A stretch of 64,000 nt of DNA from Desmospora activa DSM 45169 (GTDB taxonomy: Bacteria; Bacillota; Bacilli; Thermoactinomycetales; DSM-45169), in assembly GCF_003046315.1 (NCBI RefSeq), contig NZ_PZZP01000003.1, positions 124,001-188,000 on the forward strand. Direction: 5' to 3'. The stretch's first letter is position 1; the number at the start of each line of letters is the position of its first letter. A program made the position numbers and the translations under genes. The notes under the pieces are model-generated. The model searched no databases and was not told the origin of the DNA. It saw only the letters and a program-made list of their open reading frames with translations. Below are positions 1 through 7,936 of the stretch, piece after piece.

Positions 1-76
1 AAGCTTGGCGAGTAGAGTTTTCCCTCTCCAATGATTTTTGTTTGTTATTTTTTCGAGTTTGAGAAAACAGAGACAT
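1..76 (-). CDS. Start of a CpaF-like Tad pilus ATPase gene (partial)
   Basis: An ATG at 76, preceded by an AGGGGG ribosome-binding site about 7 bases upstream, opens a reading frame that runs off the left edge without a stop (MSLFSQTRKNNKQKSLEREN and on). About 25 codons are visible, too few for a domain. It follows cpaE by 11 bases on the same strand, and in Tad/Flp loci the gene after the TadZ/CpaE ATPase is usually the secretion ATPase CpaF/TadA, whose N-terminus is often short, basic and unstructured. The identification rests on position; the reading frame itself is well supported by its ribosome-binding site. Confidence 0.5.
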   Translation of the reverse strand, partial: MSLFSQTRKNNKQKSLERENSTRQA

Positions 77-87
77 TCTAGTACCCC

Positions 88-1260
88 CTAAGCAGATTTC
101 ATAGAATCCATCGTTAACAGCCAACGGGCTAGCTTTTGAATGTCCCGACCAAATAAGGGTAAACCACGTTCATTACGGGATGTACGAATTAGTTTACCTT
201 CGTTTAAGATTCGCTGAATACGCTTTGAATCTTCCCGTAAAGATGCGATAACTGGAAACGGGAAGTGCTTGGCAACATCTTTTTGTGACAGCTCGGTTTC
301 ACGGCTCATCCGATTCAAAATTATATTCAAACGGTTTGCTGGGTCAATGCCTAATTTAGAGAAAAGATCCAACACAGAATTAAGTACGGTCATTGATAAC
401 ATATCAGGGACGAGCACGCATCCAATCTGATCTGCTTCTTCCAATACTGTATAACTGATAGGTGTCATTTCGGAAGGGAGATCCACCAAAATGTAATCAT
501 AATACAATCGTGCAGTACGCAACAAGCGTTCAACATGTTCTTCTGTAACTAGTTCCGCTACTTCCGCATTTACCGGGCTTACTAAAACCTCGATTTGTGA
601 TTTCGGTTCAACCACCGTTACACTACGTATATGGTTATCGTTTAATTCTTGTAATACGGGATCAAGATCATAGATATTCCTCTCATTTGTTAATTGTAGG
701 ATTGTCTCGACCCCTCCGTATTGGAGATTTAAGTCGACTAGTAGCACACTGGAATTGGAATCCAAGCCAATGGTTTGGGCTAAAGTAGATGTGACAAGGC
801 TTTTTCCTTGGCCTCCTTTGCCACTATAAAACGCCATCACCTTTCCTTTTGCCCAATTTGAAGTAAAATCATCTTTATCCTCTTGACTTTTTTCAAAGGC
901 TTGTACAGCTCGACCTAATACATCTTCTAAAGCTTGGATTTCATCTGGTAAGAACAAAATATCAAATGCTCCCGCTCGATTTAAATCCCTGGTGCGCAAT
1001 GGATCTTTTTGCTCAGTTAAATAAACAATCAATGCACCTGAAACTTCCTTAGATATATAAGGTATCAGCTGAATACTATTAGCATTTTTTTGTTCATGTA
1101 ATACTACAATATCCGGTTTCAGTCGGCTGATTTCCTTTCTAACTTCAACCGGTTTCAGGGAGTGAATTTCTGAGAATATAGTCGCTACTCTTGAACTTAT
1201 ATCCTCCGTTTGGTGTTTGTCCTCGCTCACAATAAGGAGTTTATGATGAGTTGTTGTCAC
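88..1260 (-). CDS. CpaE/TadZ-family pilus assembly ATPase
   Basis: This is a 390-residue protein with an N-terminal receiver-like domain (about residues 5-120) and a C-terminal MinD/ParA-type ATPase with a deviant Walker A motif, KGGQGKS, at about 148-154. That architecture is typical of CpaE/TadZ, which localises the Tad (Flp) pilus machine at the membrane. The GTG at 1260 is preferred over upstream ATGs because GGAGGT lies exactly six bases before it and the longer form would overlap the cpaB-like gene. The gap to that gene is 25 bases, so both are probably one transcript. The DNA is more AT-rich than the window's core genes, as for the whole first 4 kb. Confidence 0.85.
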   Translation of the reverse strand: MTTTHHKLLIVSEDKHQTEDISSRVATIFSEIHSLKPVEVRKEISRLKPDIVVLHEQKNANSIQLIPYISKEVSGALIVYLTEQKDPLRTRDLNRAGAFDILFLPDEIQALEDVLGRAVQAFEKSQEDKDDFTSNWAKGKVMAFYSGKGGQGKSLVTSTLAQTIGLDSNSSVLLVDLNLQYGGVETILQLTNERNIYDLDPVLQELNDNHIRSVTVVEPKSQIEVLVSPVNAEVAELVTEEHVERLLRTARLYYDYILVDLPSEMTPISYTVLEEADQIGCVLVPDMLSMTVLNSVLDLFSKLGIDPANRLNIILNRMSRETELSQKDVAKHFPFPVIASLREDSKRIQRILNEGKLIRTSRNERGLPLFGRDIQKLARWLLTMDSMKSA

Positions 1261-1285
1261 AGTTTTACCTCCCGAATAGATCGTA

Positions 1286-2083
1286 TTACATTCCAGTATC
1301 CTGATTATCTTCCGTTCCTGGGCCGTTTGGATCAATTATTGCATCAACCTCATCAGATTGTTCCGTTTGTTGACTACCATCCTCAGTAGATGGAGGGGGA
1401 CTTTGTTGTTCACCGTTATCTTGGTTTTCATTGGAAGGTTGCCGCTTTTTATTAGATTCTTCGGTAGGTGCCTTCAAAACACGAATTGCAGCAGCAAAAT
1501 TTTCTTCATGAATCAGTTTTTCAGCATCAGAGAGTGGCATCTCCAACCCGATACCTTTCCCGTCCCCTGTCATAGCGACCACTGGAACATCTGTCATAAA
1601 AATACTGGTATTAACTTTCCCATCATTTCTATTAGATACTACAATGTCTACTCGATCGTTTACTTCTAGTGACCCATCAAATTTAACACGATCTGATTGA
1701 GCCAATGTTACCATTCGATTATTATTTTCTGTCAAAGATGACTGTGATTTTAATAGATTATTAGTAAGTAAATCTCCCTTTTTCATTGGTGCGATAGCAA
1801 CCAGACGATCAATCGAGTAGGGGTAATCTCCCAATTGAATCTGATTTAGATCTGTTACCGCCGACTCTTGTACGTATTTAGCGGGGACATTTACCGCTGT
1901 AAAATCTTCTGGGGTTAAAAGTTCTCTTGATGATATCTCTTTTGCTGCTACATACACTGTTAGGTGATTGCCCAACTGGGAGTCCACCGCACTTACCTTT
2001 TGCATAAACAAAAATCCAGCCACAGCAGCCAACGCCAACGCCAATATAAGAAAAATAATTGCTCGTCGTTTTGCATCTTGCAT
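1286..2083 (-). CDS. CpaB/RcpC-family Flp pilus assembly protein (SAF domain)
   Basis: The 265-residue product has an N-terminal membrane anchor (about residues 8-27) and then a SAF-type domain (about 40-105, around LTVYVAAKEISSRELLTPED), as in CpaB/RcpC proteins of Tad pilus loci. The last 60 residues are rich in Q, E, S, D and P and are probably disordered. In Gram-negative bacteria RcpC associates with the outer-membrane secretin; Gram-positive versions lack that partner and probably act on the outer face of the membrane. It sits between the prepilin peptidase and the CpaE ATPase on the same strand. The ribosome-binding site at the chosen ATG is weak. Confidence 0.82.
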   Translation of the reverse strand: MQDAKRRAIIFLILALALAAVAGFLFMQKVSAVDSQLGNHLTVYVAAKEISSRELLTPEDFTAVNVPAKYVQESAVTDLNQIQLGDYPYSIDRLVAIAPMKKGDLLTNNLLKSQSSLTENNNRMVTLAQSDRVKFDGSLEVNDRVDIVVSNRNDGKVNTSIFMTDVPVVAMTGDGKGIGLEMPLSDAEKLIHEENFAAAIRVLKAPTEESNKKRQPSNENQDNGEQQSPPPSTEDGSQQTEQSDEVDAIIDPNGPGTEDNQDTGM

Positions 2084-2148
2084 GCTTGGACACCCGCTTA
2101 TTAAGAGAATTTTTGTTGTTCATATTCACCAGTTCAAAAAACCAAAGC

Positions 2149-2595
2149 TCAGATCCAAAATTGGCTGTATATCAAAACTGTTCCCGCAAGTATAAAAGGG
2201 GCAAATGGAAATTCACTATGTCTACCAATTTTTGACCACCGGAAAAATTTCAATGCTAACATAAAAATAGCCGCTAATACATGAGATAATAAGAAAATCC
2301 AAAAAAACGCTTCCCATCCTACCGCAAACCCAATCATGGCAAATAGCTTTACATCTCCACCACCTATTGAACGTTCATTAGTTAAGGCAGCAATTATTGT
2401 TAATATAATTAATACAATGACACCCGTTAGCAAGTAGTTCCACCATGGTTCAGGATGGTGAAAAAAGCGAATTATGATAGCAGATACCAGTCCAATAAGT
2501 ATAAAGCGATCATAAATAAGTCGTTCCCGAAGATCCGAGATAGTGGCAGCAATTAATAGACCAATCAAAATCCAATAGAGTAAGTGTTCAGCCAC
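2149..2595 (-). CDS. Minimal A24 prepilin peptidase (TadV/CpaA type)
   Basis: A 148-residue integral membrane aspartyl protease with about five hydrophobic segments. The two catalytic aspartates of the A24 family are visible: D21 in SDLRERLIYD and D81 in the GGGDVK motif. It lacks the N-terminal methyltransferase domain of PilD, as expected for the short TadV/CpaA subfamily that processes Flp pilins and TadE/F-like pseudopilins at a G/xxxxEY site. It is the upstream gene of the visible Tad cluster. A protein carrying exactly such a cleavage motif is encoded 2.1 kb away (4705-6201) and is a plausible substrate. Confidence 0.9.
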   Translation of the reverse strand: MAEHLLYWILIGLLIAATISDLRERLIYDRFILIGLVSAIIIRFFHHPEPWWNYLLTGVIVLIILTIIAALTNERSIGGGDVKLFAMIGFAVGWEAFFWIFLLSHVLAAIFMLALKFFRWSKIGRHSEFPFAPFILAGTVLIYSQFWI

Positions 2596-3210
2596 ATAAA
2601 TTCATCCTTTGAAAGGTCACAATTCTGGAAACCATTTCTTATTCAACTGTCATTATATTCCCAACCAGCTGGAAAAGACAAGGGGTAAAAAGAATTTATA
2701 ACCAATGAACTACTATTTAAAAATAGATTTTTTGCATTCGACTTTCATTTTAGATAAATTGCTTTTGATTAGAACGGGAAAATAAGTTTTATTGATTTTT
2801 CCTACCTGATAAGATTTGACTTGAATCAAAAAAATCATGAAAAAGAGCATTATAACTTAAAATAAGCGCTATTGGAGAGATTAACAAATAAATTGTTTCC
2901 TTTCTCTCAAACACTCGTAAGCAGTGATCTCTTCTATTAATTATCGTAAAACAAATCAAAATCCAAAGATAACTCCTTTTATGAGTAAATGTTTAGCTTT
3001 ATTTAGAGAAGATGATATGTAAAGAAACTATAAACGGAAAAAGAAATAGATTGGTCACCCTTGGGTATACCTCCTTTTTTGTATTGATAAAACAACCCCT
3101 GCATGATTTAAAGGAAATAAAGCTTCCTTTATATACAAAGGAATTTACAGGGTTTATCCACAAAATAAAAGGAAAATAGTCATAGGGCATTGATTGTCAG
3201 GATTTTTAAT
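2596..3210. other. AT-rich gene-free stretch
   Basis: About 600 bases of strongly AT-rich DNA between the prepilin peptidase gene and the CPCC protein gene. I searched for a short Flp pilin gene (50-60 codons with a G/xxxxEY segment) on both strands and did not find one. The only open frame of note, on the minus strand around 2999-3190, has no convincing ribosome-binding site or protein-like composition. The stretch presumably holds the divergent promoters of the flanking genes. Confidence 0.5.
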
Positions 3211-3810
3211 ATGAAAGTAAAGCAGCTAATAATTTTGAACAGAAATGACGCAATCACCAAACTCTCAAAATACAAACTCCATAAACTATCACGAGAAAAA
3301 CGGATATCCCTTTTATTAAACTGGTGGTGCTTCGATGATTATGATCCTAAATTTGAACTGTTACCTGAATCACTAAAACAAGAGATTCTCAGTTCTGACG
3401 AACCGATGAGAGATGTAATGGATGAGCGCTACAATCCTCTTTTAATAGAAGCGCTAAAGCATACCTTTGTCGGTGTAAAAAATGAATACCTCTCCAACCA
3501 AATCACACAGATACAAAGAAATGACATTACTGTTGATGGTGAAGAGGAAAAATTGATGGCCTGTCCATGCTTTGAATACGAAAATTTATCAGAGCGTGAT
3601 CAATACGAAATTTGCCCGGTGTGTTTTTGGGAAGATGACGGAAATGACGACACTACACGCTATAGTCCTCCCAATCATTTAACACTTGCGGAAGCTAGAG
3701 AGAATTTCAAAAAAGTTAGAGCGGAAACAAAAGAGCCATTAAGATTTATCGAGCCCGATGCAAAGAGCCGCTACTATAAAACCCCCAAGAGTAATAAGCG
3801 ATCGGATTGA
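3211..3810 (+). CDS. CPCC-type cysteine-rich protein
   Basis: A 199-residue protein starting at the ATG at 3211, with AGGA about eight bases upstream; a TTG at 3190 would add seven residues. The C-terminal half carries the signature of the cysteine-rich CPCC family: a CPC motif, a short SERDQYEICPVCFWEDDG segment, and a following PPNHLTLAEAR helix. The usual CPCC is CPCF here, so one of the four presumed zinc-binding cysteines is replaced. The N-terminal about 110 residues (LLNWWCFDDYD and so on) are not recognised. The function of the family is not established. The gene is AT-rich, on the plus strand, and converges on the candidate immunity gene. Confidence 0.7.
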   Translation: MKVKQLIILNRNDAITKLSKYKLHKLSREKRISLLLNWWCFDDYDPKFELLPESLKQEILSSDEPMRDVMDERYNPLLIEALKHTFVGVKNEYLSNQITQIQRNDITVDGEEEKLMACPCFEYENLSERDQYEICPVCFWEDDGNDDTTRYSPPNHLTLAEARENFKKVRAETKEPLRFIEPDAKSRYYKTPKSNKRSD

Positions 3811-3854
3811 CTCTCTCCCTTTACTGTCGACATCTCCCCTTCTTCCACAGCAAA

Positions 3855-4736
3855 TTACCCCCCATCAACCAACATCCGCTTCCGGCGAATATCCAAGATA
3901 TCCTCCAGATACGAACCGGTCCGCCTCATCAAACAAGTAATGATCAAATCCCCAGGGAAGAGTGGATCCGGATGGTCATAAAACGCATCTAGGATATGAA
4001 ATCCTGCAAAAGGGTGTTCTTCTTCTGCACAGTAGAACCATTGACCGCCCAGCTCTTTCCGAAAGGTTTCCCCTAGATAGACTTGAATCGGCTCCATCCA
4101 TTTATAATCTTCCTTGGTAGATTCCGCATCGGGATAGCGGTTGAGCATCCATTGTTCCAAAACGGACAGGGATTGGGGAGAAAAATCTAATTGTTGGGCG
4201 ATTTCCGCCGGGATGGATGAGAAGAACCATTGCAACTCCCGATCCCGCTTGGCGAGAAATGATTGCAGTTCCGGATGGTTTGGATCATAGTTCAATCCTT
4301 CCTGCTCCTCCTTTCGGTTGACGGTTTCCAATTTACGATTGATCATGTTGTGCAGGAAGTTTCCCCGGTTTCTAGAAACCGCAGTCGTGACGAGACGAAG
4401 AGGGCAGACCGCGGCAGGATACACATGGGGAATGAGATAAAACATGTGATCTTCCCGCGTCTCCAATCCCCAAAAACCGTTTAATCCTTTACGGAGAACT
4501 TCCCCGGTATAGCGGGCGAGTTGATCTTTTTGGTCTGCATTCATCTCTTGATGGGTGTTAAAATTAGCAAGCATCCATTTTTCCAATGCCAACAGAGACT
4601 CTACACTAAAATCTAAGCGTGTTCCAACTTCAGCGGGCAATTGGACTCGCAGCATTTGCAGTTGGTTATCCATCTCCGATAACCAAAACCGGAATCCCCT
4701 TTCCTCACCTTCCTGGTCGATTTCTGTTGGAGTCAT
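3855..4736 (-). CDS. Duplicated-domain protein, candidate immunity factor for the adjacent toxin
   Basis: A 293-residue soluble protein that I do not recognise as a named family. It is built from two related halves, about residues 17-135 and 158-285. LPAEVGTRLDFSVESLLALE in the first matches IPAEIAQQLDFSPQSLSVLE in the second, and both continue with EKWML/EQWML and then GEVLRKGLNGFW versus GETFRKELGGQW. The start is the ATG at 4736, behind AAGGTGGTGG; it lies inside the 3' end of the upstream toxin-like gene (32-base overlap), implying coupled translation. A small soluble protein immediately downstream of a polymorphic toxin is usually its immunity protein. That role is inferred from position only. 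Confidence 0.6.
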   Translation of the reverse strand: MTPTEIDQEGEERGFRFWLSEMDNQLQMLRVQLPAEVGTRLDFSVESLLALEKWMLANFNTHQEMNADQKDQLARYTGEVLRKGLNGFWGLETREDHMFYLIPHVYPAAVCPLRLVTTAVSRNRGNFLHNMINRKLETVNRKEEQEGLNYDPNHPELQSFLAKRDRELQWFFSSIPAEIAQQLDFSPQSLSVLEQWMLNRYPDAESTKEDYKWMEPIQVYLGETFRKELGGQWFYCAEEEHPFAGFHILDAFYDHPDPLFPGDLIITCLMRRTGSYLEDILDIRRKRMLVDGG

Positions 4737-6201
4737 TTGATCCACCACCTTCTGAATTATTTTCATCGTTATTCTCATTTGCATCTGTGATTACATTTCC
4801 GTCTTTGTCTTTTCTTTCACCGGTTTTGGGATCGTAGGTTTCGCCATCACCGATCACAACCCATTGGATACCGTTTCGATCGAGGTTTTCTTTTAGCGGA
4901 GCACTCAGCTCTGCATTTTCAAACACCCAGACGATTTCCCAACCCTCCTCAGATTGGAGTCTCGCATCTCTCTCGATCTCCCAGCGGATTTCCTCATCAT
5001 TGTAAAATGTAGTAGAGGAACCATCTCGTCTGGTGCTCGTTTTATGTTCAATCGCTCTGGATCCCTCAATGTCTGCAATATCAAACCTTCTCGTATATTC
5101 TTCCCCGCCAATCTCAACCGTAACACTCTTTTCCCGTTCCCCCCAACCCAGTCGGCCGGCATATTCATTCATTTTCTCATTGGAGATTCTGGCCCTGTTG
5201 ATATTATTTTCATAAGTTGCTTCCCATTGTTCTCTGCTTTGTGGGTTCTCTCCCTCCCTTTCCTTCCTCTCTAAATACTCCTGCCAACGCGCTTCCCTAT
5301 GTTCCGGGGAGCCAGGAGAGTGCGAGTTATCCCTTTGTGTCCTGTTGGGGCAGGAGCCGGAATTTGTATTCGCACAAGCCAAACCAACAAATCGATCGAC
5401 GATATCCGAGTCCGCCAACTTTGTCAATTTTAATGCTTTCGTCGGCAAGGGGAGGGCTGTTAGCAAGCGAAAATTGCGGTTGGGTACGCGTAATTCTTCG
5501 CCGGTATTGGGGTCTTCACCTGTCCACCAGGCAACCACATCATTCCAACCGATCACTTCTTTGCCCAGCCCCCACAAGTTTCCGGCCGGATCCTCACTAA
5601 ATTCGTTCCACTGATCCTTGAGATAATCGACTTTGCGTTGACCGAATGCAAGTGGATCATCCCGAAAATCATTCCATTGCTGTACAACGTCGATACTGGT
5701 TAGATTATCGAAGGATTCTTTCAGGTCTTCATATCCAATCACTTCTTTTATATATCCTTCAGGGTCCTGGAAGGCATCACGGATATCTTGTTTTACATCT
5801 TCTTTGAGCAAACAGTTTGCGACACCACCGAGGCAAATCAGTGAATCATTGACAAAATCGGGAAACAAACTTAACGGATCTTGCGGAGAGGACGCGGGGG
5901 TGGCAGGCGTGTTAGAGGATTCATTTGCTTGAGTGGTCTGTTGATTTGCTGGAGCATTGACGGGTTCATTTGTGGGTTCATTTACCGATTCCGCAGGCTC
6001 AAAACCACCACCACCCGCTTCACCGTTGATGGCGTTTTTAATGGCGGTAGAGATCGTATTTTTCGTTTCATCGCTGGAAAGAACCCCAACGAGCAGCGTC
6101 CCTAATAACAAGCCGGCAACGAGTATGATTACATACTCGACGGTTGATGCCCCGCGTTTATTGGTTAACAAGGAATGAAACGAGCATAAATGTTTTTTCA
6201 T
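4705..6201 (-). CDS. Flp-pilin-signal polymorphic toxin with predicted nuclease domain
   Basis: A 498-residue protein. Residues 1-17 are a basic leader ending in KRG, followed by ASTVEY and a hydrophobic helix (about 24-41). This is the G/xxxxEY site of Flp-type prepilins (cleavage after G17, Glu at +5, Tyr at +6). A Pro/Asn/Thr-rich linker spans about 62-108 and a helical region 110-215. A segment around 217-265 (TGEDPNTGEEL, then LTALPLPTKALKLTKLAD) resembles the PT-TG pre-toxin region of polymorphic toxins. The C-terminal domain (about 335-450) has D374/D377 and E385-H-K387, arranged like the D...ExK core of restriction-endonuclease-fold nucleases. The tail is Asn/Gly-rich. ATG 6201 has AAGGGGG upstream. 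Toxicity, cleavage and export are all inferred. Confidence 0.7.
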   Translation of the reverse strand: MKKHLCSFHSLLTNKRGASTVEYVIILVAGLLLGTLLVGVLSSDETKNTISTAIKNAINGEAGGGGFEPAESVNEPTNEPVNAPANQQTTQANESSNTPATPASSPQDPLSLFPDFVNDSLICLGGVANCLLKEDVKQDIRDAFQDPEGYIKEVIGYEDLKESFDNLTSIDVVQQWNDFRDDPLAFGQRKVDYLKDQWNEFSEDPAGNLWGLGKEVIGWNDVVAWWTGEDPNTGEELRVPNRNFRLLTALPLPTKALKLTKLADSDIVDRFVGLACANTNSGSCPNRTQRDNSHSPGSPEHREARWQEYLERKEREGENPQSREQWEATYENNINRARISNEKMNEYAGRLGWGEREKSVTVEIGGEEYTRRFDIADIEGSRAIEHKTSTRRDGSSTTFYNDEEIRWEIERDARLQSEEGWEIVWVFENAELSAPLKENLDRNGIQWVVIGDGETYDPKTGERKDKDGNVITDANENNDENNSEGGGSNDSNRNRPGR

Positions 6202-6214
6202 TCCGATGCCCCCT

Positions 6215-6823
6215 TCACCCGTAAATCAATCCACTGATTATAAACAAAAGCAGGACAAAGGCGAGCGGAACGGAGATCACCGAGGCAAAACCCTTCCAAG
6301 CGGAAAATGCGTGCACTTCCCCGATGGCATGGGACAAAATGACGACCTGCCATACCATGACAACCAGATCCAATAAACTGATAAAAAGAAAGAGTATCGT
6401 CAATACAAAGCTGCTTGCCATCACAGGTGTATCTGAGGTAAACATCTCTCTACCATAGATCAGCAACAACGGAAGCCAAAGAGTCCCTTTCACTACAATG
6501 GGAATCAGAGACCAGGAAACCGCTTTCAAGGTTTCATGGAAATCCCCTACCCCGCCAAACAGACGAGCCATACCATAAAAGATTCCGCCCCCGATAAACC
6601 ATCCGACCAATCCGGCAATCGGTCCGATCACGATCGCACCGAGCAAGAGCAGTATGATCGGGCTGAAATCCCCCCAACTGCGGTTGGATAGATAATCCAA
6701 CATCGTAACGATCCCACTCAACAAAACCAGAATGAGTGGCCATTTCATCGGTTGGTCAAGCACTTCGCGAATCGTATCACTCGGTCGAAGCCAAATTGAA
6801 ACCCAAGGATTATCCCGGTTCAT
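6215..6823 (-). CDS. Yip1-domain integral membrane protein
   Basis: A 202-residue protein with a short cytoplasmic N-terminus (PWVSIWLRPSDTIREVLDQP) followed by about five transmembrane segments, the pattern of bacterial Yip1/YIF1 domain proteins. The motif WxSIWxxPxxTIR with a following Pro is characteristic of the start of this family. Its biochemical role is unknown. It lies 13 bases upstream of the toxin-like gene and 12 bases downstream of the signal peptidase gene, so the genes are almost certainly one operon. The context suggests a part in membrane insertion or display of the pilin-like toxin, but nothing in the protein demonstrates this. Confidence 0.8.
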   Translation of the reverse strand: MNRDNPWVSIWLRPSDTIREVLDQPMKWPLILVLLSGIVTMLDYLSNRSWGDFSPIILLLLGAIVIGPIAGLVGWFIGGGIFYGMARLFGGVGDFHETLKAVSWSLIPIVVKGTLWLPLLLIYGREMFTSDTPVMASSFVLTILFLFISLLDLVVMVWQVVILSHAIGEVHAFSAWKGFASVISVPLAFVLLLFIISGLIYG

Positions 6824-6835
6824 GCTGGTTGCCCC

Positions 6836-7318
6836 CTACCTCTCTGGATTTAACATTCTCCCGCGAATATCCATAATCGACACTGTTCCTAACTGCCGAC
6901 TGTCCAGGCTTTGTTCGCGATTATCCCCCAATACAAACACTTCCCCTTGTGGAACCGTAACCGGGCCGAAGTCTGTCGTTGTGGCATCAGATGCCAGGTA
7001 AGGTTCATCCAACGGTTTTCCATTCACCAGCACCCGGCTCTCTTTTATTTGGATGCGTTCATCAGCCAGAGCAACCACCCTTTTCACATGATTGAAGTCG
7101 TCTTCTTGGTTGTAAAAGATAACAATATCCCCTCGCCGCGGTTCCATCGGTCCCCTTTCCACCCAATACGCTTGCCCATCCTGCAGGGCAGGGCTCATAC
7201 TGTCCCCTTCAATCGTGAATAATTGGTAAAAGCGAAAAAAAAGCAACACGATCAACAGGATCGAAACGAATAGAAGAGAAGAAATGTAAAGTGCTTTTCT
7301 TCTGTTTTGAATCAGCAA
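6836..7318 (-). CDS. Type I signal peptidase
   Basis: A 160-residue S26 signal peptidase with one N-terminal membrane anchor (about residues 9-30). The catalytic serine is S40 in GDSMSP and the general-base lysine is K79 in HVKRVVAL. The conserved GDNREQSLDSRQLG box is near the C-terminus. The start is a TTG at 7318 with AGGAGAGG upstream. The size fits Gram-positive Sip enzymes. It heads the cluster with the Yip1 protein, the pilin-like toxin and the candidate immunity gene. It may simply be a housekeeping copy, but its tight spacing with the toxin cluster is unusual. Confidence 0.92.
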   Translation of the reverse strand: MLIQNRRKALYISSLLFVSILLIVLLFFRFYQLFTIEGDSMSPALQDGQAYWVERGPMEPRRGDIVIFYNQEDDFNHVKRVVALADERIQIKESRVLVNGKPLDEPYLASDATTTDFGPVTVPQGEVFVLGDNREQSLDSRQLGTVSIMDIRGRMLNPER

Positions 7319-7936
7319 ATGCCACCTCTCCTTTTCTCGGAATTAAAATAGTGGTACTATGCCCCCTATTCTGACTACAAAATCTCCAATGATTTATGTA
7401 TGACCCATTCATTTAATCCAAACATCACTTAAGGGAAACTTTTTCCACAGAAATATTATAAACGATGGCGATGAATCCTGCACCAACTCAGTATAAATAT
7501 AGAAACAATCATTTGTGCAGGGAATATCCAACCTTGAAACAAAAAAGTTCGCTATCTTATGGAGAAAAGCGGATAATATCTTGCAAGTATTGAGCTAGTG
7601 GATTTAGTCGTACTTCTGTTTAGAAGAGGGGGTAATTCCCCACTTTAGCAGCATTAAGTTCAATAAAGAGTAACACCGGTACCTTTTTATGAATTGAGGT
7701 ATCAGTGTTGCCTTTTGCGTACTAAACCGAACGCAGATAAGTCCTAGTAAGGAAAGCAATAGTTCCAACGCTTGCGGGAGCGAATTCAACCTTATACCGA
7801 TTAACTGCTTTTCAAGTTTGCCAGAATCGTTTCTTTATATCGTTTACCTCCTTCACTTCCCACTCCTCCAGGTATCGATTCTCGTATAAATACACCCAAC
7901 CAAACAATCCTTTCTCATCACCCTAGGGGGATTACA
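7319..7936. other. Gene-free stretch between divergent genes
   Basis: About 600 bases of AT-rich DNA between the signal peptidase gene (minus) and an unrecognised gene (plus). A 61-codon minus-strand frame at 7604-7789 lacks a ribosome-binding site and looks like noise or a decayed gene. The promoter of the signal peptidase-toxin cluster presumably lies in the left part, but I could not single out a convincing -35/-10 pair. Confidence 0.4.

Noticed and set aside
2999-3190. 63-codon minus-strand frame as a possible missing Flp pilin
   Set aside because: No G/xxxxEY motif, no ribosome-binding site, and a Phe/Ser-rich composition typical of AT-rich noise.
7604-7789. 61-codon minus-strand frame
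   Set aside because: No ribosome-binding site and no recognisable family; at most a decayed fragment.
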